A stretch of DNA of 64,000 bases from Nilaparvata lugens (lineage: Eukaryota > Arthropoda > Insecta > Hemiptera > Delphacidae): contig NC_052511.1 in the NCBI RefSeq assembly GCF_014356525.2, forward strand, positions 47,678,182-47,742,181, read 5' to 3'. The notes below the pieces were generated by a model. It worked only from the letters and a program-made list of their open reading frames with translations, was not told the origin of the DNA and searched no databases. How positions within the stretch are numbered: the stretch's first letter is position 1; every line of letters begins with the position of its first letter. The position numbers were made by a program, and so were the translations under genes. Positions 1-10,775 of this stretch are shown here, in pieces.

Positions 1-300
1 GATATTTTTCAATAATATCCTAATAATATAAAGCACAATATCAACTAACAACTATTAGTAGTAAATTAATTCTATTAAGTACATCCGTCAGCACAAATAT
101 AGAACATCTGAAACATAAAAAAAGTTTGAATGAAGAACTTGGTTGACAAGTTGCAACTGAATGTATGAATGAAAGCCAACTTCAAACTGTGGAATGATAT
201 GTCACCGACTTGTTAGAGGAGGGGTGAAGGCTATTTATATTCAGTACATTGTTGAATGTTCACCTCGTAATACACGCGTGAGCTAGATCACAATAGAAGA
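1..300. other. AT-rich stretch, nothing recognised
   Basis: This leading stretch is AT-rich and non-repetitive at the scale I can read. I see no gene, inverted repeat or match to the other repeat families of the window. It ends where the (GA)n-rich tract begins. Confidence 0.5.
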
Positions 301-1170
301 GAAGAACGATGCTGAAGAGAGAGAGAGAGTGCGAGAGAGAGAGCTATAGCATGAGAGAGAGAAAACTAGAAACAGATGGATATACTTGTACAGGGAGAGA
401 GGCAGTGAGAAAGAGAGAGAATGATAGCATAAGAGAGAAGCAGAAACAGAGTGATAGACATGTACAGGGAGAGAGGCAGTCGGAGAGAGAGTGAGAGTGA
501 GAGAGAGAGGGACTGTTAGTGAGAGAGAGAGAACGATAGCATAAGAAACAAAAACATAAACAGATTATAGACATGTACAGGGATGGAGGCAGTGGGAGAA
601 AGAACAGGAAAAGAGAGATAGATAGATAGAGAGAGCGTGAGAGAGTGAGAAAGAGTGAGATATAGAGAAGATGAGTAGAACGAAGGATAGACGACGAAAA
701 TGTGATAAAAAGGAGTGAGAGAAAAAAAGATAAAAAGGTGTGAGGGAATGAGTGAGAGAGGAAATGAATAAGAGAGAGTCTGTATAAGAGGGATGGAGAG
801 AGTGGAAATGAGTAAGAGAGAGTCTGTGTAAGAGGGATGGGTGAGAGGAAATGAGTAAGAGAGAGTCTGTGTAAGAGGGATGGAGAGAGAGGAAATGAGT
901 AAGAGAGAGTCTGTGTAAGAGGGATGGAGTGAGAGGGAATGAGTAAGAGAGAGTCTGTGTAAGAGGGATGGAGAGACAGGAAATGAGTAAGAGAGAGTCT
1001 GTGTAAGAGGGATGGAGAGACAGGAAATGAGTAAGAGAGAGTCTGTGTAAGAGGGATGGAGAGAGATAGACAAAGAGACATAGAAAGAGAAAGACTGGGA
1101 TGGACTAAGAGATTGTTTGTGATTATGTTGTGGAATGGTGTGAGAGAGGAAGAAAAAATAGAAAGATAGA
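301..1170. repeat. Long GA-rich purine tract
   Basis: About 870 bp of the plus strand is almost entirely GAGA-type sequence with scattered T. Long open frames on either strand here (for example a serine/leucine-rich frame on the minus strand) are products of low complexity, not genes. It contains an ordered 44-bp minisatellite, listed separately. Confidence 0.9.
765..1075. repeat. 44-bp minisatellite, about 7 units
   Basis: The unit contains GTAAGAGAGAGTCTGTGTAA followed by GAGGGATGGAGAGA. The string AGTAAGAGAG starts at 811, 854, 898, 942, 986 and 1030, giving spacings of 43, 44, 44, 44 and 44. An earlier diverged unit starts near 765. Units differ mainly in the short segment between GGATGG and AAATGAG. 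The spacing is not a multiple of three, which argues against a coding repeat. Confidence 0.93.
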
Positions 1171-1179
1171 GCGAGTGTA

Positions 1180-1500
1180 AGAGTGGTGAAAATATTTATT
1201 GATTTATTTATCGATTTATTGATTAATTGATCTATTGATTTATCAATTGATTGATGTATTGATTAGGTTCGGAATAGGTTAAGTCTTGTATTTGTTCACT
1301 TAACAAAATTTTCAGTTCTCAATTATTTTCTTAAAGAAGAATTTTAAATTTAGATCCTTCAAAACCAAACATAGAAGAAACATTTCACATTATTATCACT
1401 AAAATAGATATTCAGATATGAGAGAAATAATTTAATTGTAAATTATAATAAATAATAATATTATGTAGGACCAAAAAAAAAAACAAACTTAAAGAGAGAG
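1180..1500. other. AT-rich stretch with TTGATTTA low complexity
   Basis: Positions about 1195-1262 are an irregular run of TTGATTTA-like octamers. The remainder is AT-rich and unassigned, with a short A run near 1472. No gene is visible. Confidence 0.5.
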
Positions 1501-1814
1501 AAAGAGAGTTTGTGTTTGTGACAGGGCAAGAGATAAAGTTTGTCAAGAGGAGGATATACAGAAATCATGTGATATACGATATATAATATATGTGAGAGAA
1601 AGTGTATGTGAGGAAGAGTGAAATAGTATTAGATTAAGAAAGAGTGAATAGAAAATAAGGGTAAGAGAGAGAGGTTAGAGAAATTGAGAGGGAGAGTGTT
1701 CAAGGACAAAATGAAGAGAAAAATAGGGAGAAAGAGTATAGAGAATGAAGGTAGAGAGAGAGCTAGAGGAAATGAGAGGGAGAGTTTTCGAGATAAACAG
1801 GAAGAGAAAAAAGA

Positions 1815-2110
1815 GATTGATTGATTGATTGATTGAGTACTTTATTTATGTAGATTACAATATATACTGGCTTAACACTTATGTACAATAGCATACAGTT
1901 CAGCAAAATTATAGATGAATTTACATAATATAGACTAAGAAAATACTTATTGAACTGTATATGATATGAAAAAGCAATTTGTAATATAATACTATAGATA
2001 ATATCATATTGTTATGCATCTACATAAATTGGCGGAGCTTTGGACATATCAATGTCCATTCTTCGGAAAGAATATTAAAAATATCCTCCCCACTAACTCT
2101 CTACCAAAAG
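1815..2110 (-). mobile_element. Family O copy 1: LINE 3' end, ORF tail plus 3' UTR
   Basis: Read on the minus strand, the unit starts TTTTGGTAGAGAGTTAG. One frame then reads SGEDIFNILSEEWTLIC followed by PKLRQFM and a stop. An AT-rich 3' UTR follows, with AATAAA and then a (CAAT)n tail at the plus-strand low end. ORF end, AATAAA and a simple-repeat tail is the pattern of a non-LTR retrotransposon 3' end. Copies 2, 3, 5 and 6 keep the same frame with few changes. GA-rich sequence flanks both sides on the plus strand. The clade cannot be told from this piece. Confidence 0.72.
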
Positions 2111-2339
2111 AGAAAGAGAGGATAGAAGAGGGAGTGTGAGAGATTGAGTGGAAGCGGGTGAGTAAGGAGAAAGAGAGAGTGATTGAGTAAGTGTGTGGGC
2201 TGTGGGAATGGGAGAAGAGAGAGAAAGATGGTGGATAAGAAGGAGGGGATGATAGCAAACATGTGATAAACAAGGTGTAAAGGTATAAGGTACAAACTGT
2301 TGACCTATTTAACATGTGCATAATATATTTCGGGTTCAT

Positions 2340-2756
2340 CCCCTTCCCATAACATCATACGGCGCGAGTTTTGAATTTTGACATGTCAGGATAAATGGTA
2401 TCAGGTGTTGTAATGGTTAGGTGGGGGGGTTGAAGAGGCAGTCTCACCCCTAGAGGGTGAATCTCGTGAACCCTGTACTTCAACGCTTACAAATGTGGAC
2501 TGTCCCTTTGTCATCGTATCTCTAGTGAGGTCCACGCAGCGTTGCCGATTCTATGTCTGGTCACTGCCTTCTATAGAGGGATATAGAAGAGGATAATATA
2601 ACAATAGGTGGGAGGAAGAGGAGAAGGAAGGCACTCTTTGGAGTATTCCAAATATGGTCATGAGAGCCGTTAGAAAGTCACCAATGATAAGAAACTTGGA
2701 AACTGACAAAACCAAATTAATAATATGAGGAAGAATAAACAATTTAAAACATAAAA
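2340..2756. other. Mostly unassigned; deleted family C end at 2524-2590
   Basis: Most of this stretch is unassigned. At 2524 the family C terminus TAGTGAGGTCCACG appears, joined directly to internal C sequence (CAGCGTTGCCGATTCT). This suggests a C copy that lost part of its terminal region. A GC-rich patch at about 2425-2475 (GGTGGGGGGGTT) has no obvious function. Confidence 0.4.
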
Positions 2757-3810
2757 ATCTGATGTGGCGCACTCACACAACTTTCCTTGTTCATTGAACT
2801 GTAAGCCCCATTATTAAAGGAGAATAATTTAGGGGAATAACATAATGACGATTGGCAGCAACATATTTGAAACTATGATCAGACTACTGTATATGTGTAT
2901 ATATAATTGTTTTCAGAGTACTTTTTCCTTTGTGTAAATTGTGAAATTCGATGATGTTTTTTAAAAGTCGTCGAAACAGCTGTTCTACAGATTGAATATC
3001 TCGACTATGTGTGTTCTTTTCATGAACTGCTCTACCTACCCACCTCATGCACGAGAAGGAGGTTACAAAGTCAATTTCTCAAGGATGGGGTGGACCCCCC
3101 ATTACTTTCCCAACAAGGAGAATCATGCCAGTTAATAGAGCTGATAAATAACTATACAGATTATGAATTTGAAAAAAATCAGTCATTTTTGAGAAAATCG
3201 TGAAAAACATGTTTTTTTAGTGATCATCCGCCATTTTTCTCAAGAATATTACGGAGCTCTTACAATTTACAAAAAAAGAGACTCATGTCAGTCGATAGGG
3301 CTTATAAATAGCTATTATCCATGATATAAATTTGAAGACAATCGTTATAGCCGTTTTCGAGAAAACCGTGAAAAACATGGTTAAGTTATTTAGTTATTAT
3401 CCGCAATTTTTCTCAAGAATATTACGAAGCTCCTGAAATTTTTCCAGAAATGAGACTCATGTCAGTTGATAGGGCTTATAAATAGCTATCCATGGTATAA
3501 TCTTGAAGAAAATCGTTAGAGCTGTTTTCGAGAGAACCGTAAAAAACATGGTTTTTCAGAAATTATCAATTTTTTTCGCCATCTTGAATTGAATTTTATT
3601 GAATTTCTTATTGTCAGATCCTCATAGTATAAGGACATTGAGTTTGAAATTTCAAGTCAATCGGTTAATAATTAAGAATGGAGTTATCGTGTTCACACAC
3701 ATACACACACACACACACACACACAGACCAACACCCAAAAATCATGTTTTTGAACTCAGGGGACCTTGAAACGTATAGAAAACTTCAAATTAGGATACAT
3801 TTTAAACTAC
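2757..3810 (-). repeat. Family B-like repeat, variant with internal tandem
   Basis: The low end matches family B's distal end in reverse (ATCTGATGTGGCGCACTCAC). The high end matches the family B proximal part (CACACAC tract, then CTCAGGGGACCTTGAAACG). Family B's outer ACTTTCCTTGCC end is missing, and a family I MITE begins only 9 bp beyond. The middle differs from other B copies and holds 170-bp tandem units at about 3116-3560: GTGAAAAACATG recurs near 3200, 3369 and 3540. No coding potential is seen. Confidence 0.7.
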
Positions 3811-3818
3811 TTTGGTCC

Positions 3819-3957
3819 GTTTGCACAAAAGCCGGTTAAATTTTAACCGTGATTAATTTCATGAGAAACAATCAGATGAGGGATTTTTGATACCACGGGT
3901 TCTTTGATTGGTTCTCGTGGAAATAATCACGGTTGAAATTAACGGCTTTTGGGCAAC
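3819..3957. mobile_element. Family I MITE, copy 1 (~139 bp)
   Basis: A short hairpin element. The left end reads GTTTGCACAAAAGCCGGTTA and the right end reads ACGGCTTTTGGGCAAC. The inner arms AACCGTGATTA and TAATCACGGTT also pair. A second copy lies at 43077-43206. It is too short to encode anything, so it is a non-autonomous DNA transposon relic. The superfamily is not determined because I see no clear target duplication. Confidence 0.75.
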
Positions 3958-4310
3958 TAGAACTTAGTCATTCACGTGAGGAAATTCAACATTTACTTCA
4001 GCATTTCGAGGGATTCTTCAGCAACACTTTCTTCAGCATCATGGTAACATACATGTTATACTATAATCTTTAATATAGGTTTCACTTTGCAATACTTGCA
4101 ATGTCCTACCCGTTCAACGCAGTGAGCATCCAAGAGAAGAAGAAAATGAGAGAAATAAGGGGATGAGAGAGAAGCCAACTCTCCACTCATGAGACAAATC
4201 CAGCTGAATAGCTTGCCATAGATGCTTCTGGCTTCCCAGGGAGAACTCAAAACTCTTGTGTATGATAGGTAAACAAGGATAGAATAAAAAGAGAGAAGAA
4301 GAATGAGAAG

Positions 4311-4755
4311 ATGAAGGAGAAGAAGAGGGACGAGAAGAAGAAGAAGAAGAAGAAGAAGAAGAAGAAGAAGAAGAAGAAGAAGAAGAAGAAGAAGAAGAAG
4401 AAGAGAAGAAGAAGAAGAAGAAAGAAGAAGAAGAAGAAGAGAAGAAAGAAGAAGAAGAAGATGATGAAGAAAAGAAGAAGAAGAAGAAGAAGAAGAAGAG
4501 AAGATGATGAAGAAAAGAGAAGAAGAGAAGAAGAAGAAGAAGAAGAAGAAGAAAAGAAGAAGAAAAAGAAGAAGAAGAAGAAGAAGAAGAAGAAGAAGAA
4601 GAAGAAGAAGAAGAAGAAGAAGATGATGATGAAGAAAAGAAGAAGAAGAAGAAGAAGAAGAAGAAGAAGATGATGATGAAGAAAAGAAGAAGAAGAAGAA
4701 GAAGAAGAAGAAGAAGAAGAAGAAGAAGAAGAGAAGAAAGAAGAAGAATAAGAAA
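4311..4755. repeat. (GAA)n/(AAG)n microsatellite, ~440 bp
   Basis: A nearly pure AAG triplet tract on the plus strand, with phase-breaking insertions and four GATGATG-type interruptions. It gives long spurious poly-Lys/Arg, Phe and Ser/Leu frames. Pure purine on one strand means it can in principle form triplex (H-DNA) structures, as known for GAA tracts. The nearby sequence shows no promoter or gene. Confidence 0.97.
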
Positions 4756-4891
4756 AAGAAGAAAAAGTTTTGCTCACTGGTTTTCAAAAAAAGTATATTA
4801 TTTTTTCTCATTAAAATCCATTTGATCTTTCCAGTTACTAAGTTTCTCTTAATTGGTTGCAGTCTAACGGCTCTCACGACCATACTCTTAA

Positions 4892-5115
4892 GGTGCGTAC
4901 AGATATAGGCGCCTCCAACCCGCTTCGCGCACGCTCCGCCCTCGTTCCGCCATCGCTCCGCAATCGCTCCGCCCACGCTCAGCACTCGCACCGATCATGA
5001 ACGTTATGGGAGATGTTAGCTCTTCTCGCATTCCTCTCTTGCTCCCCGGTCGATCATCAATCGATCTGCTCGAGTGACGTTCGGTTGTGGAACAGAGCGA
5101 AAGTTTGTACGCACC
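4892..5115. mobile_element. TIR element V (~224 bp), GC-rich core
   Basis: The ends are GGTGCGTACA on the left and TTGTACGCACC on the right, forming a short inverted repeat. The flanks are TTAA on the left and TTTA on the right, which may be a diverged 4-bp duplication. The interior has a GC-rich run of about 10-bp imperfect units (CTCCGC, CGTTCCGCC, CGCTCCGC) at about 4930-4990, unlike the AT-rich surroundings. Only one copy is in the window, so the boundaries rest on the TIR alone. Confidence 0.55.
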
Positions 5116-5208
5116 TTTAGAATACTAGAGCGTGCCTTGTCTCGGCCAATGACAGCCGAGCTCAACGTTCATTGGGCAACAGTTGTAAGCCAATCGTAGA
5201 GCCCTACC

Positions 5209-5510
5209 CTTAGACCAGTTATAGAATAGACACGCTGGGAAGTCTAGCCTCTGAAGCCAACATCTACTGCCAAATCCACCCATCTTGTCGTCACAACCAA
5301 GCTAACAACAATGCATTGTTCAACAACAATGTAAGTTAAACACCACAAACACTTACACAACAATCTCAAAAAAGTTTTCTATAACTTCTTTACGATGCGT
5401 GACATCACTGTTGTGACGTCAAGATGGGTGGATTTGGCTGTAGATGTTGGCTTCATCGACTTTCAGTATGAATATACAATGAGCCGTGTCTATTCTATAA
5501 CTGGTCTAAG
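5209..5510. mobile_element. TIR element U (302 bp), hAT-like target duplication
   Basis: Terminal arms CTTAGACCAGTTATAGAATA and its complement at the other end form an inverted repeat of about 27 bp. Inner arms of about 40 bp also pair: GCCAACATCTACTGCCAAAT near 5258 and its complement near 5440. The flanks GCCCTACC (5201-5208) and GCCCAACC (5511-5518) match at 7 of 8 bases. An 8-bp duplication is typical of hAT elements. It has no coding capacity. Confidence 0.72.
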
Positions 5511-5518
5511 GCCCAACC

Positions 5519-5980
5519 AATGATACTCTGCTGCTAAATGTTTAAGCGTTCGGTTTACTAGATATTGTTTACAGTAGGAACAACCGGAACAAGTATCTCA
5601 AATTGTTTTATTGAAGTACTTTTGACAATTTCAAGTCATTTCCATTAAATTCCATAACGTGCCTGTAACAAATGACTAAGGATTGATAAATGATGAGGAA
5701 AAAGGCAAGTTAATGAACAGTTCAAAGGTGTTTGACTGGTGAACAACAATTTCTAACCAATCAAGTTTCTCAGTAAATTTCCAAAAGTTGACTTGAGATG
5801 GATTAAAATGTATTTATTTATTTATCAATACAATTACAAATAATTTAGCAATGAGTGGGAGAGAGCAAAAGGCTCAGTCCAAACCTGTTCTTCTCCCAAA
5901 TTTTGTAAACAGGAACATTTCCAAAAAATATAAAGAACTCTCAAGAAATTTTCAGTCAATTTTCTTCCCAAAAGATATAA
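5519..5980. other. Unassigned stretch
   Basis: No repeat family or gene is recognised between element U and family C copy 1. A short ATTTATTTATTT run lies near 5813. Confidence 0.4.
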
Positions 5981-5984
5981 ACTA

Positions 5985-6360
5985 TAGTGGGGTCCACGTT
6001 ATAATGGCAGTGGACAAAGATAGGAGAGCAACGTTGCCGAACCTCTGTCTTGTCAATAGACGGTAGATGATAAAAGTTTATTAAATGTAATATTAACTGT
6101 TCATTCTCGTTTCAAATAATCAAATATATTCTATAAATTAATATAATATGCAATAAATTATATTTTTCAATAATTTTATAATGAATTTACATTGAGATGA
6201 AATATTTTGTCAATTGATTACTAATTCTACATTGTTAGAAGACGATCTGGCAACAGAGGAAAGCGAGAACGAGATAGCGCTATCCACTTTGTTGAATGAT
6301 AGACAAGGATAGCAATAGCATTACTAATCGAACACTGCCATTATAACGTGGACCTTACTA
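5985..6360 (+). mobile_element. Family C MITE, short subfamily, copy 1 (376 bp)
   Basis: Left end TAGTGGGGTCCACGTTATAA; right end is its complement (CACTGCCATTATAACGTGG, then ACCTTACTA). Both ends are flanked by TA (5983-5984 and 6361-6362), the insertion signature of Tc1/mariner-type elements. The interior is AT-rich with one patch, GAACGAGATAGCGCTATCC, shared by all C copies. It is non-coding. Short copies of similar length lie at 33472-33844 and 42067-42437. Confidence 0.85.
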
Positions 6361-6439
6361 TAGGAATTTTGAATTGATACCGATGGAGTACTTAATCAGA
6401 GTTCAATATTAGACTTGATAATCACTGAGAAGTTGAGAA

Positions 6440-7010
6440 AAATATCAATTTTCTGAAAAAAAGACGGGAAAGAAGGATAGTGAGAAGGGAAAAAATGTGA
6501 GAAAGATTGAGAAGGAATGAGTTGCAGAAGAAAAAGGATAGGAAGGATAGTAAAAGATGCGGTGAAGGGGAACGAAAAAGAAGAAAAAGGATAGGAAGGA
6601 TAGTAAAAGATGCGGTGAAGGGGAACGAAAAAGAAGAAAAAGAGAGGAAGAAGAAGAATTTAAAGAAGAAAAATAGTAAAGGAAAGGAAATGAGCCAACC
6701 ACACGCCTTGTGCCTTTGTGAATTGCTGAGAAGGCGTTACATTTAAGAGCCTTTTTCTTGCTGGAGAGAAACTGAGCGAGAGAGGAAGAAATTGAGAGGA
6801 TGTGAAGGAGTAAAAGAGATGGATAATGGCAAAGGAAGAGAGAGACAAAGAGAGATTTAGCGAGTTGGCAAGCAAGTAAACATGGTAGCCTGTGCACTCC
6901 ACACTGTAAAGGAGTAGGGAACAGATAGTGAGTCGTTATAGAGTAGAGTGAAATAGTGTGAGTAGAGTGAGTAGAGTAGAGTACAGTTATAGAGTAGAGT
7001 GAAATGTTCC
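6440..7010. repeat. Purine-rich tract with perfect 53-bp duplication
   Basis: GA/GAAA-rich sequence. A 53-bp unit beginning AGGATAGGAAGGATAGTAAA occurs in tandem from 6535 and again from 6588. A TAGAGTAGAGTGAAAT short repeat occupies about 6941-7005. The long open frames here are low-complexity products. Confidence 0.75.
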
Positions 7011-7242
7011 GGTCGATAAAACGTTGGAGAGAATCTGGCTGGATACTCCCGGTCATGGTTTACCGTTTATTTGAGATAAGTCACTGCAGTAGACTCCAAT
7101 GGTTTTCCTTTCTTTTAAAGTCATGTGCGAAAATAAAATGGTTTGTTGTAAGAGAAAGGTTAGAGGTCATTCTTCAGTGGATGTGGAGAAGGATATAGCT
7201 TATAATCTGTTCTGATATCCCTGTGATAAGCTTTAATTTTAT

Positions 7243-7356
7243 TTTTTGTGTAGTTGAGAAGTTGATATTGTGGTAATTATTCATATTGAATGAAAAACAC
7301 TAAGAAATTGTCAAATTTCAGTGGTTTTTTCACAATTTCTTAGTCTTTTTCATTCA
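7243..7356 (+). mobile_element. Family Q copy 2 (114 bp) with 12-bp duplication
   Basis: Begins near TTTTTGTGTAGTTGAGAAGT and ends CTTTTTCATTCA. The flanks CTTTAATTTTAT are identical at 7231-7242 and 7357-7368, a perfect 12-bp target duplication. Internally, GACTAAGAAATTGTC-type arms form a hairpin. Compared with copy 1 (52520-52820), the central CCGGTTTCGG region is missing, so this is an internally deleted form. See the finding on family Q for possible identities. Confidence 0.82.
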
Positions 7357-7369
7357 CTTTAATTTTATA

Positions 7370-8010
7370 TAGACTCACTGCAGTGTATGATTGTTCTATG
7401 GTTTATTATTTTTCCTCCACCTACTGTCAAAAGTTCTTACTTTACTCCCTGAAACATGATACTAAAGTGTCACTTTTTCGCTCTCGGTACTAAAAAACAG
7501 AAAAACTCCCTAGGGAGTAAAGGTGACTCCATTTAAATAACATGGGAAGCATCTCTATTTTAAAAACGTACATTTGAAATAGGTCAGAAGGTCTAAGCTC
7601 AGATGAGGAAGCATATAGAGTAGTCATTAAACCAACTAAATTCAATACCTCAACCAGACATTTGATCGATAATATATAAAATTTATGTTTGTATGCTGAA
7701 ATTATTATTACAAACTTCATATCACTATACTAGAAAAATGTATATTTTTTTTTCTTTTAATCCATGTTATTCAAAATACCAGCCAACGAATATTACTTAT
7801 TAACTAATCAAATTTGAAACGAGAACTTCATCATAGCTGTAGTTGTAGCTGTCATTGTTGTTACAACTTTAGCCGACAGATAGTGCTGTCGGAGGAGAAC
7901 TGTGATTACAAGCCAGCTGTTTCTGTTTACTTTTTAGATTATGTTGTAACACATTGTTTGGTCACATACGTTTTTAAAAATTATTTTATTTGCAGTTTTT
8001 ATAAAAATGT
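7370..8010. other. Unassigned AT-rich stretch
   Basis: No repeat family, gene or RNA recognised. A weak internal inverted repeat (CCCTAGGGAGT near 7508) is present. Confidence 0.4.
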
Positions 8011-8018
8011 AGGTGGAG

Positions 8019-8155
8019 GAAAAATGTTGTGTATATCACGAGTGAAAAATGTTTTTTCTCCCTCAGGAAAATTGTTGCCCTCGGCTTCGCCTCGGGCTTC
8101 AAACTTTTCCCTCAGGGGGAAAAAACAGCACTTTTCACTCTAGATATACAAATAA
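8019..8155 (-). repeat. Hairpin module D' (~137 bp)
   Basis: A quasi-palindrome. From the outside in, the arms pair GAGTGAAAAATG with CACTTTTCACTC, TTTTTTCTCCCTCAGG with CCTCAGGGGGAAAAAA, and a tip GCCCTCGGC-TTC-GCCTCGGGC. The sequence past the right arm reads ATATACAAATAACTATT, like the right ends of D'' and D2. The architecture equals module D but the sequence is different. No coding is seen. Confidence 0.7.
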
Positions 8156-8602
8156 CTATTATGGTTCACTCGATACAAAAGTTGATAAGTCTTTTACCTT
8201 TACTACTTTGATTATTTTATGGTTTACTCGATACAGAAGTTCGAAAGTTTTATAAGTTTATTAGCTTTATTAGCTTTATGCCTTTATCACTTTGATTATT
8301 TTATGGCTTACTCAGTGCAAAAGTTCGGAAGTTTTATACCTTTATCACCTTTTATTTGTGCCATCAGGTAACCCATGCTTCGCAGGGGTCTAATTAGCAA
8401 AACTCTCAAAATTAATAAAAAAAGTACATATGTCGAGTTCAAAGCAAAATTTAAAACAGTTTGAATGCTCAATAATTTTCCATAACATCAGAAAAGGAGC
8501 AAATTATATGAATCTTATAGGAAATTTCTTCACTACATCGAAACTTTACTATTATCATAGACAAAGGATAAGCAAAAGCTACATTTCAGCTATATTTCTT
8601 GT

Positions 8603-8630
8603 CACTGCCATTATAATGTGGACCTCACTA
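8603..8630 (-). mobile_element. Solo family C terminus
   Basis: CACTGCCATTATAATGTGG followed by ACCTCACTA and a TA flank. Only the right terminus is recognised; no matching left end is found within 900 bp upstream. It may be a truncated copy. Confidence 0.6.
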
Positions 8631-8712
8631 TAGTCTCGCTCGCCTAGACAGTGATATAGACTCGCTACGCTCGCCTTGAAGATGTTGGCTAGCTGCAATC
8701 ATCATAAGAGTA

Positions 8713-8990
8713 AGGTGGGCCGTCCTCTAGAACAGTTTTTGTCCGAACTAGCATGGGCCGGAAACTTCCGAACTCGTCCGAACGATCCCCCAACAAAGAA
8801 AGGAATAGATGCTCGTCCATTGCAACAGGTTCATACGGCCGTCTCCGGCCGATCAATTTTTGGATCCGAATTGAATGGGATTTTCCGGCTCAGTCCGGCC
8901 GAACTAACTAGTCGAGCTGAAACAACAAAGTGTTCCTAACCTAAAATTGTTCCACAGTCTTGTTTGTTTTTTTAAATTGTTCTGTTTCAT
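8713..8990 (+). repeat. Family F copy 1, uninterrupted reference copy
   Basis: GC-rich sequence with recurring CGGCCG and GTCCGAAC motifs, matching the second copy at 61612-62880 over its whole length. It keeps two intact sites that are occupied in copy 2: GTCCTCTAGAACAG (TA at 8728-8729) and GAACTAACTAGTC near 8902. Its origin is unknown; I see no TIR. The 87-residue open frame through it is not supported as a gene. Confidence 0.8.
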
Positions 8991-9289
8991 GAGGTTGTAA
9001 CTATGGACAGTTAAAAGTTGATAAGTTTGGCTCAAGAGCATGTTCCATTGTGAGATATGCGAGACAAAAGATATCATCGTCGTGATGTTCATAGGAATCT
9101 GTGGACAAAGATTGCTGAACACATAGTATCTGAAGGTAAAATTATAGTAATGAATAACTAATTCAGTGGATGTTTGTTTATTCCATTTTCAAAATCTCAA
9201 TATAATCATTGTTTATGAAAAATTCTGGTGGCTATGATAGTAGTTAATTCAATAATTGGCAACCAGCCATCTACTGAACTAGACTGACG

Positions 9290-9405
9290 TAAACGGTTCC
9301 AATGGACGACCATATTCGGCCAAATTTAACGGCCGGCAGATTCGTCCGATCCAACGGCCGAACAGATTGGTTGAATGCCGTTCCAGTGGACGGTAACCTT
9401 CTATT
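9290..9405. repeat. GC-rich patch related to family F
   Basis: Contains GGTTCCAATGGACGACC and CCGTTCCAGTGGACGG as diverged direct repeats, with GGCCGGCAG and GGCCGAAC between. Its motif use resembles family F (CGGCCG, GTCCGA). It may be a deleted relative. Confidence 0.45.
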
Positions 9406-9621
9406 TTTAATCACTACACAAAGCAACAGATAATTTTGTAACATACAGAAATGAATTCAACCTCTCAAAAGAGAACTATTTATGACCTTCTGTTAATAAT
9501 AAACTTATCAAAAAACGAGCTGATTAAGTTTGTAGAGTGAATATCGATGTCGTGGAATGTTCCATAATTGAAGAGACTAGTTCTCAAGGATCCACTTTAT
9601 TTTATGTTTTTGTAGTGTTTT

Positions 9622-10764
9622 TACTTTCCTTGCACTATTACCATAGGTAAGGAAAGTATTGCTTTCCAAAAAAATTAAGTTTCCCCAATTTCTAAATTTC
9701 TATACGTTTCAAGGTCCCCTGAGTCCAAAAAAGTGGTTTTTGGATATTGGTCTGTACGTGTGTGTGTATGTATGTGTGTCTGTGTACACGATATCTCATA
9801 TCCCAATTAACAGAATGACTTGAAATTTGCATCTTAAGGTCCTTACACTATAAGTATCCGACACGAACAATTTCGATCAAATGCAATTCAAGATGGCGGC
9901 TAAAATGGCGAAAATGTTGTCAAAAACAGTGTTTTTCGCGATTTCCTCGAAAACGGCTCCTACTTGAAATAGTCATTGATAAGCTATATCATCTGCCACA
10001 AGTGCCATATCTCTTAAAATTTCACGAGCTTCGCCCCATCTATGCAAAGTATGATTTCAGATTCCCAATTATCAGGCTTCAGATACAATTTAAACAAAAA
10101 AAAAAATTGAGTTGGAAAGATTGAGCATGAAAATCTCTACAATTAATGTTTATTTATTTATTTATTTTTTTATTTATTAGAACAGTCACAAACACGATAT
10201 TTGGAAAGAGAAACAGGCAATTGCCCAAAACTTCTTCAATTCCTTGATTTTGGCACATAAATAGTCCAAAGTGAGGTTAAGTTTAAAATTTCTGTTTTCA
10301 CCAAAGATTAACACTCAGAGAATACGTATTCGAGATATGACTGATGAATTTTGAATTTCGAAGGGTTGATAAGAGCCGGAAATAACACTAAACAATCCGA
10401 AAGTTTCAATAATATTGAAATAAACTTGAAAATTTTGAGCAGAAAAATTAAAACTACTATCACTGCAACTATCAGCTGATTTTTGTTTTGTTTGTTCAGT
10501 AACATTTTAACCTAAAATTGAAAATAAGCTCAAAATTCGAGAAAATGTGATTATTTCAATTGCAATCTGTTGACAACTGTTGATTCTATTAAATGATTCA
10601 CTATGAAGAGATAGCAGACCACGTGTGTCTCCAGCATTATTGTCCTGTCACCAGCTGGCTCAGATCTTTGTTTATAACTAGACTTGAGATGCGCGTGAAC
10701 ACTAGCGTCAAGTGATCAATTCTCATAATGGCAAGGAAAGTTGTGTGAGTGCGCCACACCAGAT
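9622..10764 (+). repeat. Family B copy 1 (interrupted)
   Basis: Starts ACTTTCCTTGCACTATTACC; contains CTATACGTTTCAAGGTCCCC, a short GTGTGTGT tract and AAGATGGCGGCTAAAATGG; ends GCGCCACACCAGATTTTT. Two insertions interrupt it: an E-like segment at about 10149-10496 between AATTAATGTT and GTTCAGTAACATT, and an RTE-like LINE at its distal end. The ends ACTTTCCTTGCC and GGCAAGGAAAGT are short inverted repeats. I do not know its transposition class. Confidence 0.8.
10149..10496 (+). repeat. E-like insertion inside family B copy 1
   Basis: Replaces nothing but splits B sequence that is continuous in copies 4 and 7. It starts with a TTTATTTATTTATT run and includes GCCCAAAACTTCTTC and ACATAAATAGTCCAAAG. 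These resemble family E (GCCCAAAACTATTTT, ACTATAAATAGTCCAGAAAG). No target duplication was resolved. Confidence 0.55.
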
Positions 10765-10775
10765 TTTTGTTTCAT
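10765..10775. repeat. Target duplication, left copy (11 bp)
   Basis: TTTTGTTTCAT at 10765-10775 is repeated exactly at 11648-11658. The two copies bound the minus-strand RTE-like insertion. Confidence 0.9.

Noticed and set aside
344..1081. 245-residue minus-strand frame rich in SLTHFLS
   Set aside because: It is a translation of GA-rich and 44-bp tandem repeat DNA; the repeat length is not a multiple of three and overlapping frames are also open.
4056..4991. 311-residue minus-strand frame
   Set aside because: Almost all of it is the (GAA)n tract read as poly-Leu/Phe/Ser; the ends lie in unrelated DNA and in element V.
8340..8395. Possible Helitron 3' end on the minus strand (GCGAAGCATGGGTTACC)
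   Set aside because: The CACGGGTTACC-like word is present, but the end reads CTGATGG rather than CTRR|T and no start was found.
8676..8939. 87-residue frame, similar to one at 62369-62650
   Set aside because: Both run through family F repeats; the second starts in a family C terminus. The likeness is repeat homology, not a conserved gene.
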